Shown one piece after another: positions 8,086-15,644 of a DNA stretch of 40,300 nucleotides. The position numbers and the translations under genes are program-made. This DNA comes from Flavobacteriaceae bacterium (GTDB lineage: Bacteria; Bacteroidota; Bacteroidia; Flavobacteriales; Flavobacteriaceae): NCBI GenBank assembly GCA_947483075.1, contig CANKLE010000016.1, positions 1 to 40,300 of the forward strand, given 5' to 3'. The first letter of the stretch is position 1. Every line of letters starts with the position of its first letter. Below the pieces are notes generated by a model. That model ran no database searches, had not been told where the DNA came from, and worked only from the letters and a program-made list of their open reading frames with translations.

Positions 8086-8725
8086 AAAGCACTCGGCTCA
8101 CGGTAAGTCCGTCGCGTATGGGAAGCAACACCGTTTCTACGCGGGGATCGTTGCGTAATACTTGGTTGTATTCGAGTAGAATTTTGGTGCTCAGGTCATT
8201 CGGTACTAGGGGATCCAATACTTTTCCGCTCCACAGTACATTATCCGAAAGGATGATGCCACCCGGATTCATTTTGGGCACAATGAGCTCGTAATAGTTC
8301 AGGTAATTTTCTTTGTCAGCATCGATAAACACCAAATCAAATTTCAAATCGAGCGAAGGAATTATAGTTGTTCCCTCGCCCAAGTGTTGCACAATTTGCG
8401 CTCCCCATTCCGATAGGTCAAAGTACTTGCGCTGAAAATCGACCAATTCTTCTTTGATGTCTATGGTGTGCAACTGTCCGTCTTTTTGCATGCCTTCGCA
8501 CAAACACAGCGTGGCATAGCCAGTGTAGGTACCAATTTCTAAAATGTTTTTGGGTCTAATAAGCTTTGAGAGCATACTCAATACGCGCCCTTGAAAATGC
8601 CCGCTCAGCATGCGCGGCAGCAACACCTTTTGGTAGGTTTCTTTGTTGAGTTGCGCCAACAAAGGCGGTTCGGCTTGGCTGTGTTTTTCGATATAGTCTT
8701 CTAATTCTTCCGAAATAAAGTGCAT
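8084..8725 (-). CDS. Class I SAM-dependent O-methyltransferase (Methyltransf_3 / CCoAOMT-like)
   Basis: A 213-residue cytosolic methyltransferase. Motif I ILEIGTYTGYATLCL (about residues 60-74) binds S-adenosylmethionine, and LVFIDADKENYLNYYE (about 132-147) carries the acidic residues that bind the divalent metal and catalyse in catechol/caffeoyl-CoA-type O-methyltransferases. IILSDNVLWSG further on is also typical (the metal-binding DN pair). Bacterial members act on small catechol-like or unknown substrates, so no specific reaction is claimed. The stop codon lies at the end of the hairpin element 8013-8085. The promoter is at 8751-8778, back to back with rlmN. Confidence 0.88.
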   Translation of the reverse strand: MHFISEELEDYIEKHSQAEPPLLAQLNKETYQKVLLPRMLSGHFQGRVLSMLSKLIRPKNILEIGTYTGYATLCLCEGMQKDGQLHTIDIKEELVDFQRKYFDLSEWGAQIVQHLGEGTTIIPSLDLKFDLVFIDADKENYLNYYELIVPKMNPGGIILSDNVLWSGKVLDPLVPNDLSTKILLEYNQVLRNDPRVETVLLPIRDGLTVSRVL

Positions 8726-8750
8726 GCTGCGCGATTTTTAAGGTTGCGTT

Positions 8751-8778
8751 CAAAGTTATCAAAATCTGTCGACCCCAA
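8751..8778 (-). promoter_or_regulatory. Promoter of the O-methyltransferase gene
   Basis: Minus strand TTG (8778-8776), 17-base spacer, TAACTTTG (8758-8751), fitting TTG-N17-23-TAnnTTTG. The ATG at 8725 is 25 bases downstream. Confidence 0.6.
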
Positions 8779-8794
8779 ATCAACAAATAGTCGT

Positions 8795-8802
8795 TAAATT
8801 TG
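8795..8802 (+). promoter_or_regulatory. -7 box before rlmN, nearly leaderless
   Basis: TAAATTTG fits the Bacteroidota -7 element TAnnTTTG. It ends only four bases before the rlmN ATG at 8807, so a transcript from it would be leaderless or nearly so. No TTG is seen at the right distance upstream. Confidence 0.45.
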
Positions 8803-8806
8803 CGGC

Positions 8807-9850
8807 ATGTTACAAGAAAAAAAAGACATCCGCGCACTTAGCAAAGACGAACTTCGCGCATTTTTTATTGCGCAAGGCGACCAAGCTTTTCGCGGAAACC
8901 AAGTTTATGAATGGCTGTGGAGCAAAGGCGCGCACCATTTTGCCGACATGACCAATTTGTCCAAAAACACCCGCGAATTGCTCGAAACGCATTTTGTGAT
9001 CAACCACATTGCCGTCGATCAGATGCAACGCAGCAGCGACGGAACTGTAAAAAACGCCGTACGCTTGCACGATGGCTTGGTCGTAGAATCGGTATTAATC
9101 CCTACGGCTACCCGAACCACGGCCTGTGTATCGAGCCAAGTAGGCTGCAGTTTGGATTGTAATTTTTGTGCCACCGCACGCCTTAAACGCATGCGCAATT
9201 TAGAGCCCGGTGAAATTTACGACCAAGTAGTCGCCATCGATCGCGAAAGCCGTTTGTATTACAACCGACCTTTATCAAACATAGTATTCATGGGCATGGG
9301 CGAACCGCTCATGAATTACCCCAATGTCATGAAAGCCATTGCGCTTATCACCGCCGAAGAAGGCTTAGGCATGTCGCCCAAACGCATCACGGTTTCTACC
9401 TCGGGCATCCCCAAAATGATCAAAAAAATGGCCGATGATGAGGTGAAATTCAAGTTGGCGGTTTCCTTGCATTCTGCCATTGACGAAGTGCGCGCGCGCC
9501 TCATGCCTTTTTCGGTCAATTTTCCGTTGCAAGACCTGCGCGAGAGTTTGGCCTATTGGTACCAAAAAACCAAAAGCAAAATCACCTACGAATATGTGGT
9601 GTGGCAAGGCATCAACGACAACCCTACAGCCATTGCCGCCTTGGTTCGTTTTTGTAAATACGTACCCTGCAAAGTAAACTTAATCGAATACAATCCCATT
9701 GATGACGGGGAGTTTCAGCAAGCTTCGCCCGAGGCCATCAACCACTATATTCAAGCCTTAGAAAAAGCCGACATTGTGGTAAAAGTACGCCGAAGTCGAG
9801 GCAAAGATATTGATGCTGCCTGTGGCCAATTGGCCAATAAAGAGGCATAA
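8807..9850 (+). CDS. rlmN: 23S rRNA (adenine2503-C2)/tRNA methyltransferase
   Basis: A 347-residue radical-SAM enzyme that methylates C2 of A2503 in 23S rRNA and A37 in some tRNAs, acting in the cytosol on the ribosome. The iron-sulfur cluster motif is C114-xxx-C118-xx-C121 (CSLDCNFC), the methyl-carrying cysteine is C339 in DAACGQLA near the C-terminus, matching C355 of the E. coli enzyme, and GMGEPLMN (about residue 164-171) binds SAM. Length is normal. A bidirectional terminator begins right at the stop codon. Confidence 0.97.
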   Translation: MLQEKKDIRALSKDELRAFFIAQGDQAFRGNQVYEWLWSKGAHHFADMTNLSKNTRELLETHFVINHIAVDQMQRSSDGTVKNAVRLHDGLVVESVLIPTATRTTACVSSQVGCSLDCNFCATARLKRMRNLEPGEIYDQVVAIDRESRLYYNRPLSNIVFMGMGEPLMNYPNVMKAIALITAEEGLGMSPKRITVSTSGIPKMIKKMADDEVKFKLAVSLHSAIDEVRARLMPFSVNFPLQDLRESLAYWYQKTKSKITYEYVVWQGINDNPTAIAALVRFCKYVPCKVNLIEYNPIDDGEFQQASPEAINHYIQALEKADIVVKVRRSRGKDIDAACGQLANKEA

Positions 9851-9882
9851 AAAAAGCCGCTAGTTTGTAGCGGCTTTTTTTA
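9849..9882. terminator. Bidirectional terminator between rlmN and the lipoprotein gene
   Basis: The stem GCCGCTA (9856-9862) pairs with TAGCGGC (9868-9874) around the loop GTTTG, flanked by a run of A before and T after. It can end rlmN on plus and the convergent lipoprotein gene on minus. Confidence 0.92.
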
Positions 9883-9895
9883 ATCTATTCTTAAA

Positions 9896-10756
9896 TTATG
9901 GATTTCCAATAATGATGTTGTAGGCATTCCCGTTAATGGTAAATACCGCCAAATTATCGCAATCACCAGAACCGTAGTCTAAGGTTGAGGTTTGCGAAGG
10001 GCGTACAAAAGAAATTACTCCTTCTACGATAAGCGGTTTACTTAACGATGCACAACTCATTTTTACAATAAGTGGAGAAGTAATGGTGCTTACTTGATCA
10101 GCTAGATTGGGGTAGGTGGTAGTCCAACTTCCGGTTACTTGGTATACGTTGTCGCCCAATACATTTGGGGTGTCATAGCCTGCAATAATTTCTCTAGTTC
10201 TAGAACCTACGCGGGTAAATACACGACCATCAGGAAAGGTGGCGGTTAGATCCATGTTCATGACCACAACCGGATGTCCGTTTGGCATAGTGCGTGTAAA
10301 GTTTTTGTTTCCTACAATTTTTATGTCGTTGTGGTAAAAATCTACAAATTGATAATTGATTGATTGTGAAGGGGCAGTAGGTTGATAAACAAAAGTTACG
10401 ATGATTTTTCCTCGTAATACATTTCCGTTGGACATTGGACAACCTAAAGTCCCAAAATCGATGGTCTTGGTTACAGTTTGGCCTACTTGTACAGGGGTTC
10501 CAAAGGCAGGATCTCTATCTACTGTAGCACAGGCAGGAAGATTACTTTGGCTGGTTGCTGATTCTAAGCCGCGACCACTTCCATTGGTTGTTGTTGCGTC
10601 GTAGGCGTTTTCTACTATATCAGAAACATCATCATTCGCCAAATCAATTTTCGCATTTACTTTTGCTTCGTCAGCAATTGATTTTAAATCCTCTTTTTGA
10701 CACCCGAAAAGAGTGATGCCACAAACTACTATAAGACCTAGAATTTTTGTTTTCAT
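9896..10756 (-). CDS. Hypothetical exported lipoprotein
   Basis: A 286-residue protein with a lipoprotein signal peptide: a hydrophobic run followed by the lipobox LFGC, with C19 as the lipidated residue, then QKEDLKS. The mature part is rich in T, N, V and G and probably beta-structured (for example TFPDGRVFTRVGSRTREII), with four more cysteines that could form disulfides. I recognise no family beyond the many uncharacterised Flavobacteriaceae lipoproteins of this kind. It should be anchored in the outer membrane or facing the periplasm. It stands alone with its own promoter (10789-10819) and shares a terminator with rlmN. Confidence 0.75.
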   Translation of the reverse strand: MKTKILGLIVVCGITLFGCQKEDLKSIADEAKVNAKIDLANDDVSDIVENAYDATTTNGSGRGLESATSQSNLPACATVDRDPAFGTPVQVGQTVTKTIDFGTLGCPMSNGNVLRGKIIVTFVYQPTAPSQSINYQFVDFYHNDIKIVGNKNFTRTMPNGHPVVVMNMDLTATFPDGRVFTRVGSRTREIIAGYDTPNVLGDNVYQVTGSWTTTYPNLADQVSTITSPLIVKMSCASLSKPLIVEGVISFVRPSQTSTLDYGSGDCDNLAVFTINGNAYNIIIGNP

Positions 10757-10788
10757 ATCATTGTTTTTTTAAAGGTTCGCTTTCAGAC

Positions 10789-10819
10789 CAAAAGTAGCCA
10801 AATAGGTTTAATTGTACAA
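10789..10819 (-). promoter_or_regulatory. Promoter of the lipoprotein gene
   Basis: Minus strand TTG (10819-10817), 20-base spacer and TACTTTTG (10796-10789), a perfect fit to TTG-N17-23-TAnnTTTG. The ATG is at 10756. Confidence 0.65.
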
Positions 10820-10849
10820 AAATATATTTTTCAGACCTTGTCATTGTAC

Positions 10850-10857
10850 TATATTTG
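10850..10857 (+). promoter_or_regulatory. -7 box of the polyprenyl synthase gene
   Basis: TATATTTG fits TAnnTTTG and ends eight bases before the preferred ATG at 10866, giving a leader of only a few bases. This also argues against the longer frame from 10812, which would start upstream of the promoter. Confidence 0.5.
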
Positions 10858-10865
10858 TTCCCTCA

Positions 10866-11843
10866 ATGAATATTACCTCCCAAATAAAACAGCCCATCCA
10901 GTTGGAGATGGAACTTTTCGAGAAAAAGTTCTACGAATCCATGAGCTCCAATGTGGCTTTATTAAACCGAATCACCTATTACATTGTAAATAGAAAAGGG
11001 AAGCAAATGCGCCCCATGTTTGTGTTCCTCACCGCCAAAATGCTGGCCGATGGCGCCATAAACGAACGCACCTATCGGGGAGCTTGTGTCATTGAGCTCA
11101 TCCATACTGCCACCTTGGTGCACGACGATGTGGTCGATGACAGCAACCGCCGTCGGGGTTTTTTCTCGATCAATGCCTTGTGGAAAAACAAAATTGCCGT
11201 TTTGGTAGGGGATTATTTGTTGTCAAAAGGCTTGTTGCTTTCTATCGATTACGGCGATTTCGATTTGCTAAAAATTATCTCGGTGGCTGTACGCGAAATG
11301 AGTGAAGGCGAGTTGTTGCAAATCGAAAAGGCCCGACGATTGGACATTACCGAAGACATCTATTACGAAATCATCCGCAAAAAAACAGCGACCTTAATTG
11401 CTTCCTGTTGTGCTTTGGGCGCCAAATCAGTTTGTGATGACGACCAGAAAGTGGCCAGTATGCGCAAATTCGGGGAACTCATAGGCATGGCCTTTCAAAT
11501 TAAAGACGATTTATTTGATTACACCGATGACGCCATTGGCAAACCTACCGGCATCGACATCAAAGAACAGAAAATGACCTTGCCATTAATACATGTGCTC
11601 AATCACTGTAGTGCCAAAGAAAAAGCTTGGCTCATCAATTCAATCAAAAACCACAACAAAGACAAAAAACGCGTCAAAGAAGTAATCGCTTTTGTCATTC
11701 AACAAAATGGACTGCAATATGCGTATGATCGCATGCTTGCATTTCAACAAGAAGCACTGACTTTGCTGCAAGATTTCCCCGATTCGGACTTCAAAACTTC
11801 CCTAACACTCATGGTCAATTATGTGATAGACCGAAAAATATAG
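10866..11843 (+). CDS. Polyprenyl diphosphate synthase (trans-isoprenyl)
   Basis: A cytosolic enzyme of 325 residues that adds isopentenyl diphosphate to allylic diphosphates to build a long trans-prenyl chain, in this phylum most likely for menaquinone. The first aspartate-rich motif is in LVHDDVVDDSNRRRG and the second in FQIKDDLFDYTDD; both bind the magnesium-diphosphate substrates. GKQMRPMF (near residue 45) is the conserved lysine/arginine region. The frame is open upstream to 10812, but the ATG at 10866 gives the usual family N-terminus and lies just after a -7 box at 10850-10857. Chain length (octaprenyl or other) cannot be assigned with certainty. Confidence 0.9.
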   Translation: MNITSQIKQPIQLEMELFEKKFYESMSSNVALLNRITYYIVNRKGKQMRPMFVFLTAKMLADGAINERTYRGACVIELIHTATLVHDDVVDDSNRRRGFFSINALWKNKIAVLVGDYLLSKGLLLSIDYGDFDLLKIISVAVREMSEGELLQIEKARRLDITEDIYYEIIRKKTATLIASCCALGAKSVCDDDQKVASMRKFGELIGMAFQIKDDLFDYTDDAIGKPTGIDIKEQKMTLPLIHVLNHCSAKEKAWLINSIKNHNKDKKRVKEVIAFVIQQNGLQYAYDRMLAFQQEALTLLQDFPDSDFKTSLTLMVNYVIDRKI

Positions 11844-11902
11844 CGCAAGTGCAGGTCTATTTGGTTTAATTTGTAGTTTTACTCCCTTTCAAATTTGTTT
11901 TC

Positions 11903-13879
11903 ATGATTTCAAAATCGTCCATAGATACCGTATTCGAAACCGCTCGTGTAGAAGAGGTGATCGGCGATTTTGTGCAACTCAAGCGCGCGGGCAGTAATTT
12001 TAAAGGTTTAAGTCCGTTCTCTGACGAGCGTTCGCCCTCGTTTATGGTCTCGCCGGTGAAGCAAATTTGGAAAGATTTTAGTTCGGGCAAAGGCGGAAAT
12101 GTGGTGGCGTTCTTAATGGAACACGAACATTTTACCTATCCGGAAGCCATTCGGTATTTGGCCAAAAAGTACAACATCGAACTCGAAGAAACCGAGCAAA
12201 CCGAAGCCGAAAAAGCCTCGACCGATGTGCGGGAAAGTCTCTTCTTGGTTTCGGAATTTGCCAAAACCTATTTTCATGATACCTTATTAAATTCAGAAGA
12301 AGGCAAAGCCATTGGGCTCACCTACTTTAAAGAACGCGGTTTTACGGCCGATACCATCAAAAAATTTGCATTGGGCTACTCGCCCGAAACCTGGGATGCT
12401 TTTTCGAAAGAAGCGTTGGGCAAAGGCTACCAATTGGACTACCTCGAAAGCGTAGGTTTTACGATTGTCAAAGAAGAAAAACTCATCGACCGATTCCGCG
12501 GACGCGTCATGTTCCCGATTCAAAGTATGTCGGGCCGTACACTTGGTTTTGGTGGCCGAATTTTAACCAACGACAAAAAAGCAGCCAAATACCTCAATTC
12601 ACCCGAAAGCGAAATTTACCACAAAAGCAAAGTCTTGTATGGGATTTTTCATGCCAAACAAGCCATTGCCAAACAAAATAATTGTTTCTTGGTCGAAGGC
12701 TATACCGATGTGATTCAGTTGCATCAGGCCGGAATTGAAAACGTGGTGTCTTCATCGGGGACCGCCTTAACGCCCGATCAAATTCGCTTGGTAAATCGGC
12801 TCACCAAAAACATCACCGTGCTATACGATGGCGATGCTGCCGGCTTACGCGCTTCTATTCGCGGGATCGATTTGATTCTCGAAGAAGGAATGAACGTGAA
12901 AGTATGCACCTTCCCCGAAGGCGAAGATCCCGATAGTTTTGCCAAGAAAACGCCGCTCGAAGAATTGTTGCGGTATTTGGAAGATAACGCCCAAGATTTT
13001 ATACAATTTAAGGCTTCGTTATTGATGACAGATGCCAAGAATGACCCCATCAAAAAAGCGGAGCTTATTCGCGATATGGTGGGCAGTATTTCAAAGATTC
13101 CCGACCGCATCAAACGCGAAATCTACATCCAAGAATGTTCGCGCATCATGGATATTTCCGAGCAAGTGTTGCTCAATACGTTGGCGCAATTGGTTCAAAA
13201 AGACCTTACCGACTTGGGTAAGAAAATGAAACAAGAGCAAAAGAGTTTTGAAGTGGTTCGAAAGGAAGCTCCCCTGCAAACCGAGAAGGTAGATGTGCTG
13301 TATGAACTAGAACGCAAAATCATCGAAATTTTATTGTTGTACGGAAATTTAGAAGAAGAATTCGAAGATGTATTCTTGCAAGCCAATGAAGAAGGAGTAG
13401 TAGAAACGGTTTCGGTCTTAAAAAAACAAAAAGTCTACCAACGCATTTATTTGAGTTTGCAGGAAGACGAAGTAGAGTTGGCGCATCCGTTGTTCAAAAA
13501 AATATTCAACGACCTCATGGCCTATTTTACCCAACACGACAGTTTTCAGTTGGAGCAATACATGATGCATTTAGAAGCCGATCAAATTCAAGAAATCACC
13601 AATATTCTCATGGCCGAAGAGCAACAATTGTTGCACAATTGGGAATCGAAACAAATCGAGGTAAAAGGAAAAGACCAGACGATTGCCCAATATGTCTCGG
13701 AGACCATTTTAAGCTTGCGTTGGTTTTTGGTTGATCGAATTATTGAAGAATTGAAAGGGGAATTGTCAAAAGAAACCGAAGCAGACAATTCTGAAACGCT
13801 GGGATTGGCTATGGATTACACCAAATTAATCCACAATTTCTCACACAAACTCGGCCGGGTAATGTCGCGTTACCACTAA
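11903..13879 (+). CDS. dnaG: DNA primase, zinc ligands replaced
   Basis: A 658-residue primase that makes RNA primers at the replication fork. Residues 1-90 form the CHC2 zinc-binding-type domain, but the four ligands (C40, H43, C61, C64 in E. coli) correspond to S37, S40, D58 and S61, within GLSPFSDERSPSF and KDFSSGKGGN. So the fold is kept and the zinc site is lost. The catalytic TOPRIM domain is intact: FLVEGYTDVI (glutamate motif), then VLYDGDAAG (DxD-type) and PEGEDPDSF. The region after about 440 is the helicase-interacting C-terminal domain. The gene's stop codon overlaps that of the convergent response regulator. As far as I recall this zinc-less form is usual in Flavobacteriaceae. 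Confidence 0.95.
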   Translation: MISKSSIDTVFETARVEEVIGDFVQLKRAGSNFKGLSPFSDERSPSFMVSPVKQIWKDFSSGKGGNVVAFLMEHEHFTYPEAIRYLAKKYNIELEETEQTEAEKASTDVRESLFLVSEFAKTYFHDTLLNSEEGKAIGLTYFKERGFTADTIKKFALGYSPETWDAFSKEALGKGYQLDYLESVGFTIVKEEKLIDRFRGRVMFPIQSMSGRTLGFGGRILTNDKKAAKYLNSPESEIYHKSKVLYGIFHAKQAIAKQNNCFLVEGYTDVIQLHQAGIENVVSSSGTALTPDQIRLVNRLTKNITVLYDGDAAGLRASIRGIDLILEEGMNVKVCTFPEGEDPDSFAKKTPLEELLRYLEDNAQDFIQFKASLLMTDAKNDPIKKAELIRDMVGSISKIPDRIKREIYIQECSRIMDISEQVLLNTLAQLVQKDLTDLGKKMKQEQKSFEVVRKEAPLQTEKVDVLYELERKIIEILLLYGNLEEEFEDVFLQANEEGVVETVSVLKKQKVYQRIYLSLQEDEVELAHPLFKKIFNDLMAYFTQHDSFQLEQYMMHLEADQIQEITNILMAEEQQLLHNWESKQIEVKGKDQTIAQYVSETILSLRWFLVDRIIEELKGELSKETEADNSETLGLAMDYTKLIHNFSHKLGRVMSRYH

Positions 13880-14505
13880 ACGATTTCCAGGTTTTTGGCC
13901 TTGTTTACCAAATCTACCAAATTGGTTACATTCAGTTTACTCAGCAAGCGCAGTTTATAGGTGCTTACGGTTTTTTCATTCAAGCCCAAAATGGCTGAAA
14001 TCTCATTGTTTTTTTTGCCATTGCTCAAGTAACGCAGTACTTCGACTTCGCGGTTAGAAAGTTTACGGTACAAACGCTCGCTTTTGTTTTGTTTGGCAAT
14101 CAAGGCCAAGTTTCGTTTTATCGAGTCATTGAGGATGGTTTGTCCTTGGTGAACTTTCATGATGGCCACGCCCAGAGACTCAATTTTTGCAGTTTTGTGC
14201 ACATAGCCCGAAACCCCTGCTTTGATAGCGTTTGGCGCATAAACTTGCTCGGAATAACTGCTGAAAATGATGACTTTGGTTTTGGTGTAATACTTGATGA
14301 TGGCCTTTAATTCGTTGATGCTGGTTAGTCCGTCTAAATCTAAATCGAGAACCAATACATCGATGTCTTTGGTGTAAAGCACGTCTTTGACCATCGAAAA
14401 ATTCCCCACATTGGCCACGATACTTATGTTTGCATTGTCTTTGAAATAGGATTTAATTCCAAAATGCACCGCGGGATAATTATCTGCTAAACAAACATTA
14501 ATCAT
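13876..14505 (-). CDS. Response regulator with LuxR-type DNA-binding domain
   Basis: A 209-residue two-domain regulator of the NarL/FixJ type. Residues 1-120 form the receiver: the acidic pocket is D8-N9 (the second position is usually D), the phosphoacceptor is probably D54 in VLVLDLDLDG, the switch S/T is in IIFSSYS, and the invariant lysine is in YVHKTA. Residues about 147-200 form the LuxR helix-turn-helix (LSNREVEVLRYLSNGKKNN, then EKTVSTYKLRLLSKLNV). No histidine kinase is adjacent, so it is an orphan. It is transcribed toward dnaG with overlapping stop codons. The target genes cannot be inferred. Confidence 0.9.
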   Translation of the reverse strand: MINVCLADNYPAVHFGIKSYFKDNANISIVANVGNFSMVKDVLYTKDIDVLVLDLDLDGLTSINELKAIIKYYTKTKVIIFSSYSEQVYAPNAIKAGVSGYVHKTAKIESLGVAIMKVHQGQTILNDSIKRNLALIAKQNKSERLYRKLSNREVEVLRYLSNGKKNNEISAILGLNEKTVSTYKLRLLSKLNVTNLVDLVNKAKNLEIV

Positions 14506-14601
14506 AAATTCAATTAGTAAGAATGAATACTACTTTTTGAGTGGGATAAAAATAGATAAAAAAAAGTTAAAAAATAAAATAAACTTATAATTACCAATTG
14601 T

Positions 14602-15399
14602 TTAGCGTTTGATGTGACACACGGGAATCGGATTCATTTTGTGTGCGTTACTGCGGTGTAAACGCTGGTAAATGGCCATAACTTCCTGTTGTCGCGGCGT
14701 GAAGGTTGCCGCTGATAGCTGCATCTCGATTGCAGTCATAGCCCATTCCAATTCGTCATAGGTAGCGCCCAATTGGTCTTCGTCGCTGCGGTCGTCGCCA
14801 AATAAACCATCGGTAGGAGCGGCCGTTAATATTGATTTTGGCACGCCCAAATGAGCTCCCAAAGCAAACACTTCCGATTTTAGTAAGTCGGCAATCGGGC
14901 TCAAGTCTACTCCACCATCGCCATATTTGGTGTAAAATCCCACCCCAAAATCTTCAATTTTATTGCCCGTTCCGGCTACCAATCTGCCGTAGATTCCGGC
15001 ATAGTAATACAGGGTAGTCATGCGCAATCTGGCTCTAGAATTGGCCAAAGTGAGTTGCAATTTGTCGCTGTTGCCGCTGCCCGAAAAATGATCGACCATT
15101 GCATCAAACAAAGGCGTCAAATTGGTTTCAATATGTTGCACATTCGGAAAGCGCTGTTGCAATTGTTGGATGTGTTCGTAGGCTCTGCTCACATGACTTT
15201 CGGCTTGGTGAATGGGCATGGTTACACACAACACTTCCAAACCGCTAAGCGCGCATAGGGTAGAAGTTACCGCCGAATCGACACCGCCAGAAACACCCAC
15301 CACAAAACCCGAGCAGTTTGCTTGAATTGCATAATCGTTCAGCCAGCTTACAATTTGATTGGAGGCATTTTCGGCCGAGAAGGAATTATTTGTTGCCAT
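14602..15399 (-). CDS. nadE: NAD(+) synthase, ammonia-dependent type
   Basis: A 265-residue cytosolic enzyme that converts deamido-NAD (nicotinic acid adenine dinucleotide) to NAD with ATP and ammonia. The P-loop of the N-type ATP pyrophosphatase fold is SGGVDS (residues 37-42). GTGNKIEDFGVGFYTKYGDG and DLSPIADLLKSEV are the deamido-NAD and ATP binding regions, and PTDGLFGDDRSDEDQLG is the mobile loop. There is no N-terminal glutaminase domain, so ammonia is the expected nitrogen source. It is divergent from gldB; a -7 box (15441-15434) precedes it. nadE next to gldBC is an arrangement I recall from other flavobacteria. Confidence 0.95.
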   Translation of the reverse strand: MATNNSFSAENASNQIVSWLNDYAIQANCSGFVVGVSGGVDSAVTSTLCALSGLEVLCVTMPIHQAESHVSRAYEHIQQLQQRFPNVQHIETNLTPLFDAMVDHFSGSGNSDKLQLTLANSRARLRMTTLYYYAGIYGRLVAGTGNKIEDFGVGFYTKYGDGGVDLSPIADLLKSEVFALGAHLGVPKSILTAAPTDGLFGDDRSDEDQLGATYDELEWAMTAIEMQLSAATFTPRQQEVMAIYQRLHRSNAHKMNPIPVCHIKR

Positions 15400-15433
15400 G
15401 CGATTGATTTTAGATTTCCGGTAAGTATCTTTG

Positions 15434-15441
15434 CAAAAATA
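15434..15441 (-). promoter_or_regulatory. -7 box of nadE
   Basis: Minus strand TATTTTTG fits TAnnTTTG and lies 34 bases before the nadE ATG. No TTG is found at the expected distance upstream. Confidence 0.45.
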
Positions 15442-15487
15442 ATAATAATTTGCTGAGCCGGTTTGCTTTTTTTAAAAGCTTATTTGA

Positions 15488-15578
15488 AGCAATTTCCTGC
15501 TGTCCGCTCTATTCCCAAATAAAAAAACCGCGGAAAAACCTTGGTTTTTATTTGTGCGATGCCGCTGCCATCAGGGCT
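15488..15578 (+). repeat. Covarying intergenic hairpin element, copy 2
   Basis: The same arms as copy 1: AGC (15488-15490), CCTG (15496-15499), CTGTCCGCTCTATT, then GATGCCGCTGCCAT, CAGG (15572-15575) and GCT (15576-15578). The centre is a different and longer stem: CAAATAAAAA (15516-15525) pairs with TTTTTATTTG (15545-15554). The arms match copy 1 at roughly 22 of 26 bases (5') and 21 of 24 bases (3'); one difference on each side is the paired A-T to T-A swap. It lies between divergent nadE and gldB, on the gldB side, and ends 66 bases before the gldB ATG. Confidence 0.75.
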
Positions 15579-15644
15579 AAAATACGAAAACTGCTTTTTT
15601 GGAGTTTTCAATACATATGGATTTTAATTCCCACTCGACCCAGT

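Noticed and set aside
10812..10865. Upstream ATG of the polyprenyl synthase
   Set aside because: It lies upstream of the -7 box at 10850-10857 and the extra residues (KNIFFRPCHC) are not family-like.
15450..15644. N-terminal extension of gldB by 65 residues
   Set aside because: It would be read from the intergenic element; the lipoprotein signal starts at the ATG at 15645.
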